The position numbers were made by a program, and so were the translations under genes. From Paraburkholderia agricolaris (GTDB taxonomy: Bacteria > Pseudomonadota > Gammaproteobacteria > Burkholderiales > Burkholderiaceae), in contig NZ_QPER01000001.1 of the NCBI RefSeq assembly GCF_009455635.1, positions 992,001 through 1,056,000 on the forward strand: a stretch of 64,000 nucleotides of DNA, given 5' to 3'. This document shows, in pieces, positions 33,982-44,708 of the stretch. The notes below the pieces were generated by a model. It did no database searches. It had not been told where the DNA came from and saw only the letters and a list, made by a program, of their open reading frames with translations. The stretch's first letter is position 1. Every line of letters starts with the position of its first letter.

Positions 33982-34971
33982 ATGCAGAAGATCCTCGTCG
34001 CCCGTCCGATCTTTCCCGATGTAATCGAACGGCTCAAACAGTATTTCGACGTCGACTGGAATCAGGGCGATGTGTTGTCCGCCGAGGCACTGACACGCCG
34101 TCTCGCGGATAAAGACGGCGCGCTGACTGCGGGCGATCCGGTCGGTGCGGCGACGCTTGCCGCGGCGCCGCGCCTGCGTGTGGTGTCGAACATGGCAGTG
34201 GGCTACAACAACTTCGACATGGCCGCCTTTAATGCGGCCAACGTGCTCGGTACCAATACGCCGGACGTACTGAACGAATCGACCGCGGATTTTGGCTGGG
34301 CGCTGATGATGGCCGCGGCGCGCCGCGTTGCCGAATCGGAGCACTGGCTGCGCGCCGGCAAATGGCAGAAGTGGGCCTATGACGGCTTTCTCGGCACGGA
34401 TCTGTACGGTTCCACACTGGGCGTGATCGGCATGGGCCGGATCGGGCAGGCGCTGGCTCGTCGCGCGAAGGGCTTCAATATGCAGGTGATCTATCACAAC
34501 CGTTCGCGCGTCGCACCGGAGATCGAGGCGGAGTTGAACGCCGAATACGTGTCCAAGCCGGACCTGCTGAAACGCGCCGATCACGTGGTGCTGGTGCTGC
34601 CGTACACGAAGGAAAATCATCACACGATCGGCGCGGCCGAACTCGCGCAGATGAAGCCGACTGCAACGCTGACCAACATCGCACGCGGCGGTATCGTCGA
34701 CGATGCGGCACTGGTCGAGGCGCTGCGCACGAAACAGATTGCCGCGGCGGGTCTGGATGTCTACGAAGGCGAGCCGAATCTGAATCCGGATTTGCTGACC
34801 GTGTCCAACGTCGTGTTGACGCCGCACATCGCCAGCGCAACCGAAGCCACGCGCCGCGCCATGGCGAACCTCGCCGCGGACAATCTGATCGCGGCCTTGG
34901 GTGAAGGGCCGCGCGCCGGCCGGCCGCCTAATCCGGTCAACCCCGAGGTCATCGGCAAGGCGCGTTCATGA
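33982..34971 (+). CDS. D-2-hydroxyacid dehydrogenase (glyoxylate/hydroxypyruvate reductase type)
   Basis: 329 residues. The Rossmann motif GVIGMGRIGQALARRAKGF (about 153-171) binds NAD(P). The catalytic Arg lies in NIARGGIVDDAAL, Glu in VYEGEPNLNPDL and His in LTPHIASAT, the order of the family. The substrate loop VSNMAVGYNNFD is of the GhrB/GyaR type, so reduction of glyoxylate or hydroxypyruvate with NADPH is likely. A strong GGAGAATT site precedes ATG 33982. Its end overlaps rmuC by four bases. Confidence 0.93.
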   Translation: MQKILVARPIFPDVIERLKQYFDVDWNQGDVLSAEALTRRLADKDGALTAGDPVGAATLAAAPRLRVVSNMAVGYNNFDMAAFNAANVLGTNTPDVLNESTADFGWALMMAAARRVAESEHWLRAGKWQKWAYDGFLGTDLYGSTLGVIGMGRIGQALARRAKGFNMQVIYHNRSRVAPEIEAELNAEYVSKPDLLKRADHVVLVLPYTKENHHTIGAAELAQMKPTATLTNIARGGIVDDAALVEALRTKQIAAAGLDVYEGEPNLNPDLLTVSNVVLTPHIASATEATRRAMANLAADNLIAALGEGPRAGRPPNPVNPEVIGKARS

Positions 34972-36416
34972 CCATGATTCTGGTGGCGGCCGTTGCTGTG
35001 CTGGCGGTCGCCTTGGTCATCGCGTTGGCATTGCTGATGCGCGGCAGCAGTCGCGCTGACGCAAACGAGCAGTTCGAGATTCTCGGCGAGCGTATCGACG
35101 CGGCAGCGGATGCGCAGTCGCATGCCTATGAGCGGCTCGAGCGGCAACTGCGTAATGACATCGCCGAAACCGCGCGCGTTTCGCGTACCGAGCAGAGCAG
35201 CGGTTTCGCGCAGTTTCAGCAAACACTGGCATCGCAATTCAGCAGTATGACGACGGTGCAGGCCGGCAAGATCGACGGTTTCGCGCAGCAACTCGATACA
35301 GTGCGCCACAGCCTGCAACAGCAGGCGCAGCAGGCACGCGATGAGCAGGGACGCACGCTCAAGCAGTTCGGCGAAACGCTGGCCTTGCAGTTGGGCCAAC
35401 TCACCGAGGCGAACGATCGCCGCTTCGCCGAGGTGCGCGCGACCATCGAGCAGCGTCTGAAAGACATCGAGGCGAACAATTCGACCAAGCTCGAAGAAAT
35501 GCGCCGCACGGTCGACGAAAAATTGCATGCCACGCTCGAACAACGCCTGGGAGAATCGTTCAAGCTGGTGTCGGACCGGCTGGAACAGGTACATCGCGGT
35601 CTGGGCGAGATGCAGACGCTGGCCGCGGGCGTCGGCGATCTGAAGAAGGTGCTTACCAACGTCAAGACGCGCGGCACCTGGGGCGAAGTGCAGCTTGAGG
35701 CATTGCTCGAACAATTGCTCACAGCTGATCAATATGCGAAGAACGTCGCGACGGTGCCGAAGAGCGCTGATCGGGTCGAGTTCGCAATCAAACTGCCGGG
35801 CCGTGCTGAGACGGGTGCTCCTGCCACGCCGGTCTGGCTGCCGATCGACGCCAAGTTTCCGCGCGAAGACTACGAGCGGCTGATCGAAGCACAGGAACGC
35901 GCCGACCCCGTTGCGGTGGAGGAGGCGTCGCGCGCGCTCGAAGCGCGGATACGCGCGGAGGCGCGCACGATCGCGGAAAAGTATGTGTCGCCGCCGCACA
36001 CCACGGATTTCGCACTGCTGTTCCTGCCGACCGAAGGGCTGTACGCGGAAGTCCTGCGCCGGCCGGGTCTGACGGACCTGCTGCAACGCGACTACCGCGT
36101 GACGATTGCCGGCCCGACCACGCTCACTGCGCTGCTCAATAGTTTGCAGATGGGGTTCCGCACGCTGGCAATCGAGAAGCGTTCTAGCGAGGTGTGGCAG
36201 GTGCTCGGCGCGGTTAAAACGGAGTTCGGCAAATTCGGCGACGTGCTGGCGAGAACCAAGGCACAGCTTGAAACTGTCACGCGTTCGATCGAGGCCGCTG
36301 AAACACGCACCCGCGTGATGGGCCGCAAGCTGCGTGACGTCGAGGCATTGCCGGGGGAAGAGGCGAGCGGGTTGCTCGGCGACGCGCTAACGGGTGTGGA
36401 CCCGGACGAGCAGTAG
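34968..36416 (+). CDS. rmuC: DNA recombination protein RmuC
   Basis: 482 residues. One N-terminal membrane helix (MILVAAVAVLAVALVIALALLM) is followed by about 200 residues of coiled coil rich in Gln, Glu and Arg. The conserved RmuC nuclease-like domain is then seen (KTRGTWGEVQLEALLEQLLT, FAIKLPGR, VWLPIDAKFPREDYERL, FLPTEGLYAEVLRRPGL). Limits inversions between short inverted repeats in E. coli. Translation is coupled to the dehydrogenase gene through an ATGA overlap. Confidence 0.95.
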   Translation: MTMILVAAVAVLAVALVIALALLMRGSSRADANEQFEILGERIDAAADAQSHAYERLERQLRNDIAETARVSRTEQSSGFAQFQQTLASQFSSMTTVQAGKIDGFAQQLDTVRHSLQQQAQQARDEQGRTLKQFGETLALQLGQLTEANDRRFAEVRATIEQRLKDIEANNSTKLEEMRRTVDEKLHATLEQRLGESFKLVSDRLEQVHRGLGEMQTLAAGVGDLKKVLTNVKTRGTWGEVQLEALLEQLLTADQYAKNVATVPKSADRVEFAIKLPGRAETGAPATPVWLPIDAKFPREDYERLIEAQERADPVAVEEASRALEARIRAEARTIAEKYVSPPHTTDFALLFLPTEGLYAEVLRRPGLTDLLQRDYRVTIAGPTTLTALLNSLQMGFRTLAIEKRSSEVWQVLGAVKTEFGKFGDVLARTKAQLETVTRSIEAAETRTRVMGRKLRDVEALPGEEASGLLGDALTGVDPDEQ

Positions 36417-36497
36417 AGCTGCATGGTTTTCTGGACTGACTTTTTTCGACACGAAACGAGAGCCGGGCCCGGGCCCGGACGCCGGGCCAGCGCGAGC

Positions 36498-36986
36498 TCA
36501 GGAAGCAGCGTCTGCGGCCAGTCGTTCCAGCGCCTCGCCCGTTAAGCGCACAACGCGCCAGTCCGGCATGACCTTGGCGCCCAGCTTTTCGTAGAAGCTA
36601 ATGGCCTGCTTGTTCCAGTCGAGCACGGTCCATTCAAAGCGCGCGCATTTGCGCTCGACTGCCAGCGCCGCCAGCCGGGCGAGTATCGCGGCGCCTAGCC
36701 CGCTGCCGCGTTGACCCGGTTGAACATAGACATCTTCGAGATACAGCCCGCGCTTGCCGGCGAAGCTCGAGTAATTGTGGAAGAACAGCGCGTAGCCGAC
36801 GATGTGTCCTTCGTTTTCCGCCACCAGCGCTTCGACGGAGGGCCGCGCGCCGAACAGGGCGTCACGCAAACCGTCTTCAGTCGCGGTGAATACGTGCGTG
36901 AGGCTTTCGAATTCGGCCAGCTCGTACGTCAACGCGAAGATAGCGCCCGTATCTTCAGGCGTCGCGGCGCGGATCGTCGCGCTCAT
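36498..36986 (-). CDS. GNAT family N-acetyltransferase
   Basis: 162 residues from ATG 36986, which overlaps the stop of the upstream gene (TAATG). The acetyl-CoA binding motif A reads LEDVYVQPGQRGSGLGAAILARLAALA, followed by motif B around FEWTVLDWNKQAISFYEKLGAKVM. Layout fits small diamine/amino-acid acetyltransferases (spermidine-type members have the same WxVLDWN motif). Substrate unknown. Confidence 0.93.
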   Translation of the reverse strand: MSATIRAATPEDTGAIFALTYELAEFESLTHVFTATEDGLRDALFGARPSVEALVAENEGHIVGYALFFHNYSSFAGKRGLYLEDVYVQPGQRGSGLGAAILARLAALAVERKCARFEWTVLDWNKQAISFYEKLGAKVMPDWRVVRLTGEALERLAADAAS

Positions 36987-37261
36987 TACGCCTCTTCCGG
37001 CGCGTCGGTCAGCTGGATTTCGATGCCGCCGAAGCGCGAGGCCACCCAGTTGTACGCGTGGCAGGCGATCCACAGCAGAACGAAGCCAAGAATCGCGTTC
37101 AGCAGCAGCGCGCTGAACACCGTGCTCAGTTCGACCTTGCCGTAGCGGATGAACGCCACCAGCACGCCGAGCAGCACGATCGGCACCGAGAATGTCAGGT
37201 ACACGAGGATAAGCGCTTTGGCGGTTTGTCCCGGTGCAATGAACGAGATCTGTTTTTTCAT
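36986..37261 (-). CDS. Small two-helix membrane protein
   Basis: 91 residues from ATG 37261. Two hydrophobic helices are seen (ALILVYLTFSVPIVLLGVLVAFI and FSALLLNAILGFVLLWIACHAYNWVA), with short polar ends. The stop codon is shared with the start of the GNAT gene, so the two are co-translated. I do not recognise a functional family; widespread in Burkholderiales as a hypothetical membrane protein. Confidence 0.8.
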   Translation of the reverse strand: MKKQISFIAPGQTAKALILVYLTFSVPIVLLGVLVAFIRYGKVELSTVFSALLLNAILGFVLLWIACHAYNWVASRFGGIEIQLTDAPEEA

Positions 37262-37337
37262 GTAAGTCAAACCCGTGTGTCTTAGTGGTAATGGGTAGGG
37301 CTGCAAAGAAGCCGCAACGGCAGCGTTGCCTCAGGCA

Positions 37338-38639
37338 TCAGATGAGACCGTCGAACAGCATGATATCGACATGCTCGCCCTCGGCAATGTCGGATTCATC
37401 GTGCCCGAGAACGATGAAACAATTGGCTTCGCTCATCGAACTCAGCACGCCTGAGCTTTGCGAGCCGGTTGGCGTGACATGCCATTGGCCGTGCGCGTCC
37501 TGCTCGGCGACGCCGCGCTGGTACTCGGTGCGCCCGGCGCGCTTGCGGATGAGCTGGCGGCTGGCGGCCCGCAGCAACGGCAGCGCCTGCGGCGTTGCGC
37601 CGGACATCAGCAGCAGCGCTTCGCGCACGATCTGGTAGAACGTCACCATCACGGCCACCGGATTGCCGGGCAAGCCAAAGAATAGGGCGGGCAGCCCGAG
37701 ACCCGGATGGTCGCCCGACCAGACGCGGCCAAAAGCGAGCGGCCGGCCTGGACGCATCGCGAGACTCCAGAACGCGACGTCGCCGAACGTCTGCAGCAAT
37801 TGCCTCGTGAAATCCGCCTCGCCGACCGAGACGCCGCCCGAGGTCAACACCACATCGGCGCTGGCGGCGGCGCTGCGCAACGCGGCTTCGAGCGCGGCGG
37901 GTTCGTCGCGCACCACACCGAGATCGAGCGTATCCATATTCAGGCGCCGGAGCATCGCAAATAGCGTGTAGCGATTGCTGTCGTACACCGAACCCGGGTC
38001 GAGCGGTTCGCCGAGTGAACGCAGTTCGTCGCCGGTGGAGAAAAATGCGACGCGCAAGCGCCTCCGCACGTAGATTTCGCCAATGCCGAGCGACGCCAGC
38101 AAGCCGAGATCCGACGCACGCATGATGCGGCCGGCGCGCAGCGCGGCATGGCCGCGGGCGAGGTCTTCGCCGGCCAGGCGCCGGTTCGCGCCGGCCTGCA
38201 CGGCGTTGGCCGCAAAACGGATCGAGAGGGAATCGGTACTGCGCTCGACAAGCTCCTGTGGCACGACGGTGTCGCACTCAGGCGGCATGCAGGCGCCCGT
38301 CATGATGCGTACGCATTGTGTCGCGCCGACGTGGCCCGCGAACGGATGACCGGCCAGCGCTTTGCCGACGATCGTTAAAGCGACCGTGGACTCGTGCATC
38401 GCCAATGCGGCGCGATTGAACGCGTAGCCGTCCATCGCCGAATTGTCGTGCGACGGGACGTCGATTGGCGAGACGATGTCGGCGGCCAGTACCCGGTCGA
38501 GCGCATCGCGCAAGGGCACTCGTTCGACCGCCGTGACGGGCGCGGCCCATTGACGGACGATCGCCTGGGCGGCTGAAACAGGTAGCGCGTGAGGATCGTA
38601 CTGCGCGACGCAGCGGGAAAATTCGTTAAGCGTGGTCAT
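37338..38639 (-). CDS. moeA: Molybdopterin molybdenumtransferase
   Basis: 433 residues, typical size. Inserts molybdate into adenylylated molybdopterin. Characteristic segments are PSHDNSAMDGYAF near residue 65, the MoaB/Mog-like domain TSGGVSVGEADF and the C-terminal FGLPGNPVAVMVTFYQIV. It is the third gene of the moaA-mobA-moeA group, separated from mobA by 78 bases. Confidence 0.96.
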   Translation of the reverse strand: MTTLNEFSRCVAQYDPHALPVSAAQAIVRQWAAPVTAVERVPLRDALDRVLAADIVSPIDVPSHDNSAMDGYAFNRAALAMHESTVALTIVGKALAGHPFAGHVGATQCVRIMTGACMPPECDTVVPQELVERSTDSLSIRFAANAVQAGANRRLAGEDLARGHAALRAGRIMRASDLGLLASLGIGEIYVRRRLRVAFFSTGDELRSLGEPLDPGSVYDSNRYTLFAMLRRLNMDTLDLGVVRDEPAALEAALRSAAASADVVLTSGGVSVGEADFTRQLLQTFGDVAFWSLAMRPGRPLAFGRVWSGDHPGLGLPALFFGLPGNPVAVMVTFYQIVREALLLMSGATPQALPLLRAASRQLIRKRAGRTEYQRGVAEQDAHGQWHVTPTGSQSSGVLSSMSEANCFIVLGHDESDIAEGEHVDIMLFDGLI

Positions 38640-38717
38640 GGAGGGCTGAGCGTCGCGACCGGGGGCGGGTGTGGCTGGCTGTTGCCGTGAGGCCGGAGCA
38701 GGATTTCAACCGGGGCC

Positions 38718-39332
38718 TCAACAACGCTGGAGGTCGGCGAGTTCTTGTAACGAATTGATATTGTAAAACGCGCGCTCGTCGGCAAAGGCGACTTCGACCG
38801 TCTTGTGGCGCGCGTACCACGCGCGCACTTTGCGCTCACCGGCATCCAGAAAGGCCGCAAGGTCGTCTGCGAGACTCGTGCGCAGCAACGCGAAGACAGG
38901 GTGGAGCGAGACCTGACCCGCAGTGTCGGTCGTCGTGACGGTGGCGATATCGGCTTGATTCGATTCGAGTGCCTGTGCGAGGCGCTCGGCGAGTTCTGCG
39001 GGCAGCCCGGGCGTGTCGCAGGGCGCGCTCAGCATGTAGGCGGTGCCGGCTGCGCGCAACCCGGCAAGCAGCCCGGCCAGCGGTCCGGGAAAACCGGGCA
39101 GGGTATCGGCCAGCACCTTGGCGCCGAACGGCGCACCGAGCGTGCTGTAGACGTCAGGGTGACGATTGGCGCTGATCAGCAGGGTGCCGGTCTGCGGCGC
39201 GAGCCGCTTCAGCACATGGGCGGCGAGCGGCTCGCCGTGCAGCATTTGCAGCCCCTTGTCGACGCCCCCCATGCGCATGCCGCGCCCACCCGCGAGGACC
39301 AGGCCGGTGATGTGTTCGCGGGTCGGATTCAT
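38718..39332 (-). CDS. mobA: Molybdenum cofactor guanylyltransferase
   Basis: 204 residues from ATG 39332. The nucleotide-binding signature TGLVLAGGRGMRMGGVDKGL is intact at the N-terminus, and PCDTPGLPAELAERLA follows near residue 105. It attaches GMP to molybdopterin to make the bis-MGD cofactor used by DMSO reductase-family enzymes. It starts 14 bases after moaA ends, so both are in one operon. Confidence 0.95.
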   Translation of the reverse strand: MNPTREHITGLVLAGGRGMRMGGVDKGLQMLHGEPLAAHVLKRLAPQTGTLLISANRHPDVYSTLGAPFGAKVLADTLPGFPGPLAGLLAGLRAAGTAYMLSAPCDTPGLPAELAERLAQALESNQADIATVTTTDTAGQVSLHPVFALLRTSLADDLAAFLDAGERKVRAWYARHKTVEVAFADERAFYNINSLQELADLQRC

Positions 39333-39346
39333 GGATTCGGGCTGTC

Positions 39347-40456
39347 TTAGCCGCCGATATACGACATTTCGACGCGACGGCCGTCCTGCTCGCGCGGTGC
39401 GGCGGCGCCGCTGCCACGTAACTGCGAATAGCGGTCGCGGCGGTCTTGCCAGATTTCGGCGACGGCGGTGGCGATATCGGCGTCGCTCGCCCCGCTGCGC
39501 AGCAACGCGCGCAGATCGTGACCCGACGATGCAAACAGGCACAGGTACAGCTTGCCCTCCGTCGACAGACGTGCGCGCGTGCAACTGCCGCAAAACGCGC
39601 GTGTCACGCTCGAAATCACACCGATCTCGCCGCCGCCGTCCACGTAACCCCAGCGCTGGGCGGTCTCAGCTGCGCTGTGCGCTTCGAGCGGCGCGAGCGG
39701 GAAATGCTCGGCAATGCGCGTCACGACATCGGCGGAAGGCAGCACTTCGGTCATGTTCCAGCCGTTCGACGTACCCACGTCCATGTACTCGATAAAGCGC
39801 AGTACTGTGCCCGAGCCTTTGAAGTGACGCGCCATCGGCACGATCTCGCCGTCGTTGGTGCCGCGTTTGACGACCATGTTGACCTTGACCGGCGCGAGCC
39901 CCACCGCATGGGCCGCGGCGATTCCGTCCAGCACGTCGGCGACCGCGAAGTCGGCGTCGTTCATGCGGCGAAACAGGGTGTCGTCGAGCGCGTCGAGGCT
40001 CACTGTCACCCGGGTCAGGCCGGCGTTTTTCAGGCTGCGCGCCTTGCGCTCCAGCAGCGAGCCGTTGGTGGTCAGCGTCAAGTCGAGGGGGCGGCCTTCC
40101 GGCGTGGTGAGTTGCGCGAGCCGTTCGATCAGGTGTTCCAGATTCTTGCGCAGAAGCGGCTCGCCGCCCGTAAGGCGGATTTTCTCGACGCCGTGTGCGA
40201 CGAAGAGCCGCGCCAACCGTTCGATTTCTTCGAAGCTGAGCAGGGCGCTGTGCGGCAAAAACGCATAGTTCTTGTCGAACACCGCGCGTGGCATGCAGTA
40301 GACGCAGCGAAAGTTGCAGCGATCCGTCACCGAGATGCGCAGATCACGCAACGGGCGCGCCAGCGTGTCGTGCAGCACGCCGCTGGGCGCCTGCACGGGG
40401 CCGGAAATAACCGGCACCGCGCTGAGATCGGCAACAGGGATGATGCGTCGGGACAT
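39347..40456 (-). CDS. moaA: GTP 3',8-cyclase (molybdenum cofactor biosynthesis)
   Basis: 369 residues. The radical SAM cluster motif [10 protein letters not shown] is at about residue 47; the C-terminal second cluster is formed by [20 protein letters not shown]. It performs the first step of molybdopterin synthesis, converting GTP to the cyclic dehydro intermediate. The C-terminal GG dipeptide required for function in this family is present (SYIGG). About 30 extra N-terminal residues precede the core. Confidence 0.97.
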   Translation of the reverse strand: MSRRIIPVADLSAVPVISGPVQAPSGVLHDTLARPLRDLRISVTDRCNFRCVYCMPRAVFDKNYAFLPHSALLSFEEIERLARLFVAHGVEKIRLTGGEPLLRKNLEHLIERLAQLTTPEGRPLDLTLTTNGSLLERKARSLKNAGLTRVTVSLDALDDTLFRRMNDADFAVADVLDGIAAAHAVGLAPVKVNMVVKRGTNDGEIVPMARHFKGSGTVLRFIEYMDVGTSNGWNMTEVLPSADVVTRIAEHFPLAPLEAHSAAETAQRWGYVDGGGEIGVISSVTRAFCGSCTRARLSTEGKLYLCLFASSGHDLRALLRSGASDADIATAVAEIWQDRRDRYSQLRGSGAAAPREQDGRRVEMSYIGG

Positions 40457-40636
40457 GAATTGCTTCGTTTGATGCTTCGTTTTGGGCTGCTAAGGTGCTC
40501 TAACCGCTGCTGCGATTGACGCTCAGATCTTCATTCTAGCGGAAATGTACCCGGTCGCTGCCGGCCTCCGGACGCCGTCCGGGTATATGGGGAGTGACAT
40601 GCAACTTGTAATCCGGGCGGCGCGCGATGCCATAAA

Positions 40637-40668
40637 ACAAAAAGCCCGCCGGTGAAGGCGGGCTTTTT
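40637..40668 (-). terminator. Terminator after rne (bidirectional)
   Basis: AAAGCCCGCC (40641-40650) pairs with GGCGGGCTTT (40657-40666) around GGTGAA, flanked by A- and T-runs. It lies 17 bases after the rne stop codon on the minus strand. Confidence 0.93.
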
Positions 40669-40685
40669 GCATGGGGGCAGTTCGC

Positions 40686-43600
40686 TTACTGCGGGTGCTT
40701 ACCGGTTTCCACCATTTGCATCGGCGCGGTTTCGAGCGGCGGCAACGCCTTACGCTCGCGACCTACGCGAACCGGCCTGGCTGCCTGCGCTGCCGCTTCC
40801 TGCGCGGCCCGCAGCTTGTCGGCGTCGGTGTTCACCCAGACGAGACCGGCTTGTTCCAGCACCGGCTTCAGGGTTTCCGCCGACACAGCGGCGCTGCGCG
40901 GTGCTTGCGGTGCGGCTTCGACTGGCGCCGGGGCGACGATCGCTTCAACTGCCGGAGCAACGGCCGCGACGGCCGGTTGTGCTTCGACGATCTCAGCTTG
41001 CGGCGCCGGTTCGGCGGCCGGTGCTTCGACCACGGCCACGGGGGCTGCGGTTTCTACCGGAGCCGGTGCGGCTTGCGTTTCGACGACCGGGGCTACTGCC
41101 GGTGTTTCGATCCGCGCTTCAGCGGGGGCTTCGACGCGAGTCTCGACTGCAGTTTCAGCCACAGTTTCGGCATGAGCGACCGGTTCGACGAGCGAAACCG
41201 TTTCGCTGACAGCCGGCGCAACTTGCGCGGCTTCGACCGGCGCGGCAGCGGCTTGCGCCACCGGCGCTTCCACAGCTTGCTCGACCACAACCGGTGCTTC
41301 CGCGACCGGCACAACCGTTTCCGTCTTCGCCGCCTGCTCGACCGCCAGAGCGGGCGTTTCGGCTACAGCATGCAGTTCGCTGACGACAGCGGTTTGCGTC
41401 GCGACAGCAGCGACAACCACTTCCACCGGCTTGACGTCGTTTGCTTCGTTGACTTCAGCCTTGTGCTCGACCGGCTGATGCGCGGTGCGTACCGGTGCTT
41501 CGTCGGTCACGTTGGCGGTGTCGCTTTCGCCTTCCGCGACGTCTGCAGCCAGGTTGCCGTTGACGTCTTCTTCGCGCTCACGACGGCCACCACGACGGCC
41601 GCGACGGCGGCGACGGCGCTCTTCACCTTCACGCGCCACCGCTTCCTGATCGACCGGCGCACCGTTCTCGCCCAAGGCGGTCTGGTTTTGCGCCAGATCT
41701 TCCGCTGTTTGCGCGTCGTTTTGCGTCAGTGCCTCTGCTGCTTCCGGCTGCTGTTTGCGGCGTTCGCCACGTTCAGCACGCTCGCCGCGCTCACGGCGCT
41801 CGCCGCGTTCGGCACGCGGTGCACCGTCGACGGTTTCCGCACGGTCGGCGCCACGATTTTCGCGGGCTTCACGACCTTCACGCGGCTCACGAGCCTCGCG
41901 CGGTTCGCGGCCTTCACGGGCCTCACGCGGCTCGCGCTGCTCACGGTTAGCACGCGGCTCACGCGATTCACGAGCCTCGCGCGGTTCACGCCCTTCGCGA
42001 GTCTCACGACCTTCACGCGGTTCGCGTTCCTCGCGACGCTGCGACGGCTGCTGGCCCTGAGCCTGACGACCGCCACTTGTGCCGTCGCCACGACCCGCTG
42101 CATCGCGTGCGCCTGCGCCGCCACGGCGATTGCGGTTGCGATCGCCGCCGTGTTCGCCGGTGCGCTCACCGCGCTCCGTGCGTTCGCCGCGTTGCGGACG
42201 CGCCTGCTTCTCAGTGGTAGCCGGTGCGACAGGCGCCGGCGCGGCCGGCTGCATGCCGAACAGATTCTTCAGCCAGCCGATAAAGCCGCCGGTGGCCGGA
42301 GTAACAGCGACCGGAGCCGGGGTTGCCGGACGGACCGGCGCGCTCGGGGCCGGCTTCTCAGGCGTGATGCCCTTGACCGCGGCTTCCTGTTTCGGCTTCA
42401 CTTCTTCAGCGCGCTTGCTGTAACCGGTTTCCGATTCCAGTTCGCGGGCCGCTTCTTCGGCCATCTTCCACGAAGCGCGCGGCTCGTCGAGGCGCGCGTC
42501 GTCGTGACGCAGGCGCTCGAGCTTGTAATGCGGCGTGTCGAGGTGCTTGTTCGGGATCAGAACGACGTTGACCTTGAAGCGCGACTCGATCTTGTTGATT
42601 TCCGCGCGCTTTTCATTCAACAGGAAGGCGGTCACTTCGACCGGCACCTGGCAATGGATCGCCGCGGTGTTTTCCTTCATCGCTTCTTCCTGAATGATCC
42701 GCAGCACTTGCAGCGCGGACGATTCGGTATCGCGGATGTGGCCCGTGCCGTTACAGCGCGGGCAGGTCACATGGCTGCCTTCCGACAAGGCCGGGCGCAG
42801 ACGTTGACGCGACAGTTCCATCAGGCCGAAACGCGAGATCTTGCCCATCTGGACGCGCGCACGGTCATGCTTCAACGCGTCTTTCAGGCGTTGCTCGACT
42901 TCGCGCTGGCTCTTGGCCGATTCCATGTCGATGAAGTCGATCACGATCAGGCCGCCCAGGTCGCGTAGGCGCAACTGGCGGGCCACTTCGTCGGCGGCTT
43001 CGAGGTTGGTGCGCGCAGCGGTTTCCTCGATGTCGGCGCCCTTGGTGGCGCGCGCCGAGTTCACGTCGATCGCGACCAGTGCTTCCGTGTGGTCGATCAC
43101 GATAGCGCCGCCCGAGGGCAGCGGCACCGTGCGCGAATACGCGGTTTCGATCTGGTGTTCGATCTGGAAGCGCGAGAACAGCGGCACGTCGTCGTGATAC
43201 CGCTTCACCTTGCTGACATTGTCCGGCATCACGATATCCATGAAGGCGCGGGCCTGGTCATGAATTTCGGTGGTGTCGATCAGGATTTCGCCGATATCCG
43301 GCTGGAAATAGTCGCGAATCGCGCGAATCACGAGGCTCGATTCGAGATAAATCAGCATCGGCTGGCCGCTCGAACCGCTTTGCGACGCGGCCTCGATGGC
43401 GCGCCACAGTTGCATCAGGTAGTTCAGGTCCCACTGCAGCTCTTCGGCGCTGCGGCCAATCCCGGCCGTGCGCGCGATGATGCTCATGCCTTCCGGCAAT
43501 TGCAGCTGCGCCATGGTTTCGCGCAATTCCTGACGGTCGTCGCCTTCGATCCGGCGCGACACACCGCCGCCGCGCGGGTTGTTCGGCATCAAAACCAGAT

Positions 43601-43973
43601 ACCGGCCGGCGAGCGAGATGAAGGTGGTGAGGGCCGCGCCCTTGTTGCCGCGCTCTTCCTTTTCGACCTGAACGATCAGTTCCTGACCTTCTTTCAGGGC
43701 GTCCTGGATGCGCGCGGAGCGCATGTCGACGCCGTCACGGAAATACTGACGGGCGACTTCCTTGAACGGCAAAAAGCCGTGGCGGTCTTCGCCGTAGTTG
43801 ACGAAGCAGGCTTCGAGTGAAGGCTCGATGCGGGTGATGATGCCCTTGTAAATATTGCCTTTGCGCTGTTCGCGCCCGGCGGTTTCGATGTCGATATCGA
43901 TGAGTTTTTGCCCATCGACGATGGCAACGCGCAGTTCTTCCTGCTGCGTCGCGTTGAACAACATTCGTTTCAT
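40686..43973 (-). CDS. rne: Ribonuclease E
   Basis: 1095 residues from ATG 43973 (GGAG about nine bases upstream); an open frame extends further but lacks signals. The endonuclease that starts most mRNA decay and processes rRNA and tRNA. The catalytic half holds the S1 domain ([23 protein letters not shown]), the metal-binding Asp sites [14 protein letters not shown] and LIVIDFIDM, and the zinc-link [12 protein letters not shown]. From about residue 600 onward the protein is disordered, with Arg/Glu-rich repeats and then Ala/Val/Pro-rich sequence. It ends in a conserved basic patch ([12 protein letters not shown]). The tail is where degradosome partners bind in E. coli. Confidence 0.97.
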   Translation of the reverse strand: MKRMLFNATQQEELRVAIVDGQKLIDIDIETAGREQRKGNIYKGIITRIEPSLEACFVNYGEDRHGFLPFKEVARQYFRDGVDMRSARIQDALKEGQELIVQVEKEERGNKGAALTTFISLAGRYLVLMPNNPRGGGVSRRIEGDDRQELRETMAQLQLPEGMSIIARTAGIGRSAEELQWDLNYLMQLWRAIEAASQSGSSGQPMLIYLESSLVIRAIRDYFQPDIGEILIDTTEIHDQARAFMDIVMPDNVSKVKRYHDDVPLFSRFQIEHQIETAYSRTVPLPSGGAIVIDHTEALVAIDVNSARATKGADIEETAARTNLEAADEVARQLRLRDLGGLIVIDFIDMESAKSQREVEQRLKDALKHDRARVQMGKISRFGLMELSRQRLRPALSEGSHVTCPRCNGTGHIRDTESSALQVLRIIQEEAMKENTAAIHCQVPVEVTAFLLNEKRAEINKIESRFKVNVVLIPNKHLDTPHYKLERLRHDDARLDEPRASWKMAEEAARELESETGYSKRAEEVKPKQEAAVKGITPEKPAPSAPVRPATPAPVAVTPATGGFIGWLKNLFGMQPAAPAPVAPATTEKQARPQRGERTERGERTGEHGGDRNRNRRGGAGARDAAGRGDGTSGGRQAQGQQPSQRREEREPREGRETREGREPREARESREPRANREQREPREAREGREPREAREPREGREARENRGADRAETVDGAPRAERGERRERGERAERGERRKQQPEAAEALTQNDAQTAEDLAQNQTALGENGAPVDQEAVAREGEERRRRRRGRRGGRREREEDVNGNLAADVAEGESDTANVTDEAPVRTAHQPVEHKAEVNEANDVKPVEVVVAAVATQTAVVSELHAVAETPALAVEQAAKTETVVPVAEAPVVVEQAVEAPVAQAAAAPVEAAQVAPAVSETVSLVEPVAHAETVAETAVETRVEAPAEARIETPAVAPVVETQAAPAPVETAAPVAVVEAPAAEPAPQAEIVEAQPAVAAVAPAVEAIVAPAPVEAAPQAPRSAAVSAETLKPVLEQAGLVWVNTDADKLRAAQEAAAQAARPVRVGRERKALPPLETAPMQMVETGKHPQ
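41756..42060 (-). repeat. Arg/Glu-rich degenerate repeat region in the RNase E tail
   Basis: Short degenerate units of the type REPREARE, GERxERGE and EGRETREG recur over about 100 residues. At DNA level CACGCGGCTCACG-like units of 12 to 18 bases are repeated with small changes. Such segments bind RNA in other RNase E proteins. Confidence 0.8.
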
Positions 43974-44708
43974 TGAACGGCTCCAGAGCGGCTTAGCCAG
44001 ACCCCCTGGCTGCGCGGTTGTCAGTCGCGAGAGCCAGGCGGGCAGCGGCATGCCGCGCCTTATTGTGTTTTCACAAGCACGCTGGAGCGGGAAAAATGGC
44101 GGGAGAATTGCCTGAGAGGGCCCGGCCCCATTAAAAAATGGGCACGGTGCCGCAGGGCACATGCGAACACGGCTTCAAATAACGACCCGACACGCCGCGG
44201 GTTCTGCCAGCAGACCTTCATAAGCCTTGCGTCCACTCGCGCCGGTGCGCCAACTGGGCGCGTGACCGGAGGGTCGAAGGCTGCGGTCATGCCGCAGCGG
44301 GAAGTTCGCGCAGTCGGCGCGTCTTTTCTCGCTGGGGGTGTCTCGCCTCATTTTGACGTCGCCATGTCTTGTACTTTCTACAAGACGCCTCGGGCGCACG
44401 CCGTATTTTCGCAACTCGCAGCTTCTTACAGCAGGGCGTCAGACCGCCCGATACCGAAGCTGAAAGTTAAATTCTTTTTTACCAAAATTCCGTTACCGTC
44501 GAAGCCGACCTTGACCGAACGCGCCTGTGGGCGCCGTCCCTGCCGGGTACTGACCTCGTGCGTGCAACATGTTGCATCTCATTTTCAGGGTGAGCAACCA
44601 GACCCCGGCGCAAGTAAAATAACGGTTTATCGCTTGCGCCTGCGCAATCCGCCCGAATTCCGGACACTGCGCCGGCCGCCGCAGACTGCTGGGCAAATTA
44701 TATTCATA
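43974..44708. other. Divergent leader region between rne and rluC
   Basis: No convincing gene is present in 735 bp. On the rne side a CCCATT/AATGGG hairpin with a U-rich loop lies at 44127-44142, inside what would be a long 5' leader. E. coli rne has a long autoregulatory leader with hairpins, so a similar function is conceivable. On the rluC side the DNA before 44709 is A/T-rich (about 44460-44500 and 44695-44712). Promoter positions cannot be fixed by eye. Confidence 0.5.

Noticed and set aside
40671..42968. 765-residue plus-strand reading frame
   Set aside because: Antisense to rne; low-complexity translation mirrors the Arg/Glu repeats, and it spans the rne terminator.
44262..44708. 149-codon N-terminal extension of RluC
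   Set aside because: Composition unlike the family, no conserved sequence, and the S4 domain begins just after the ATG at 44709.
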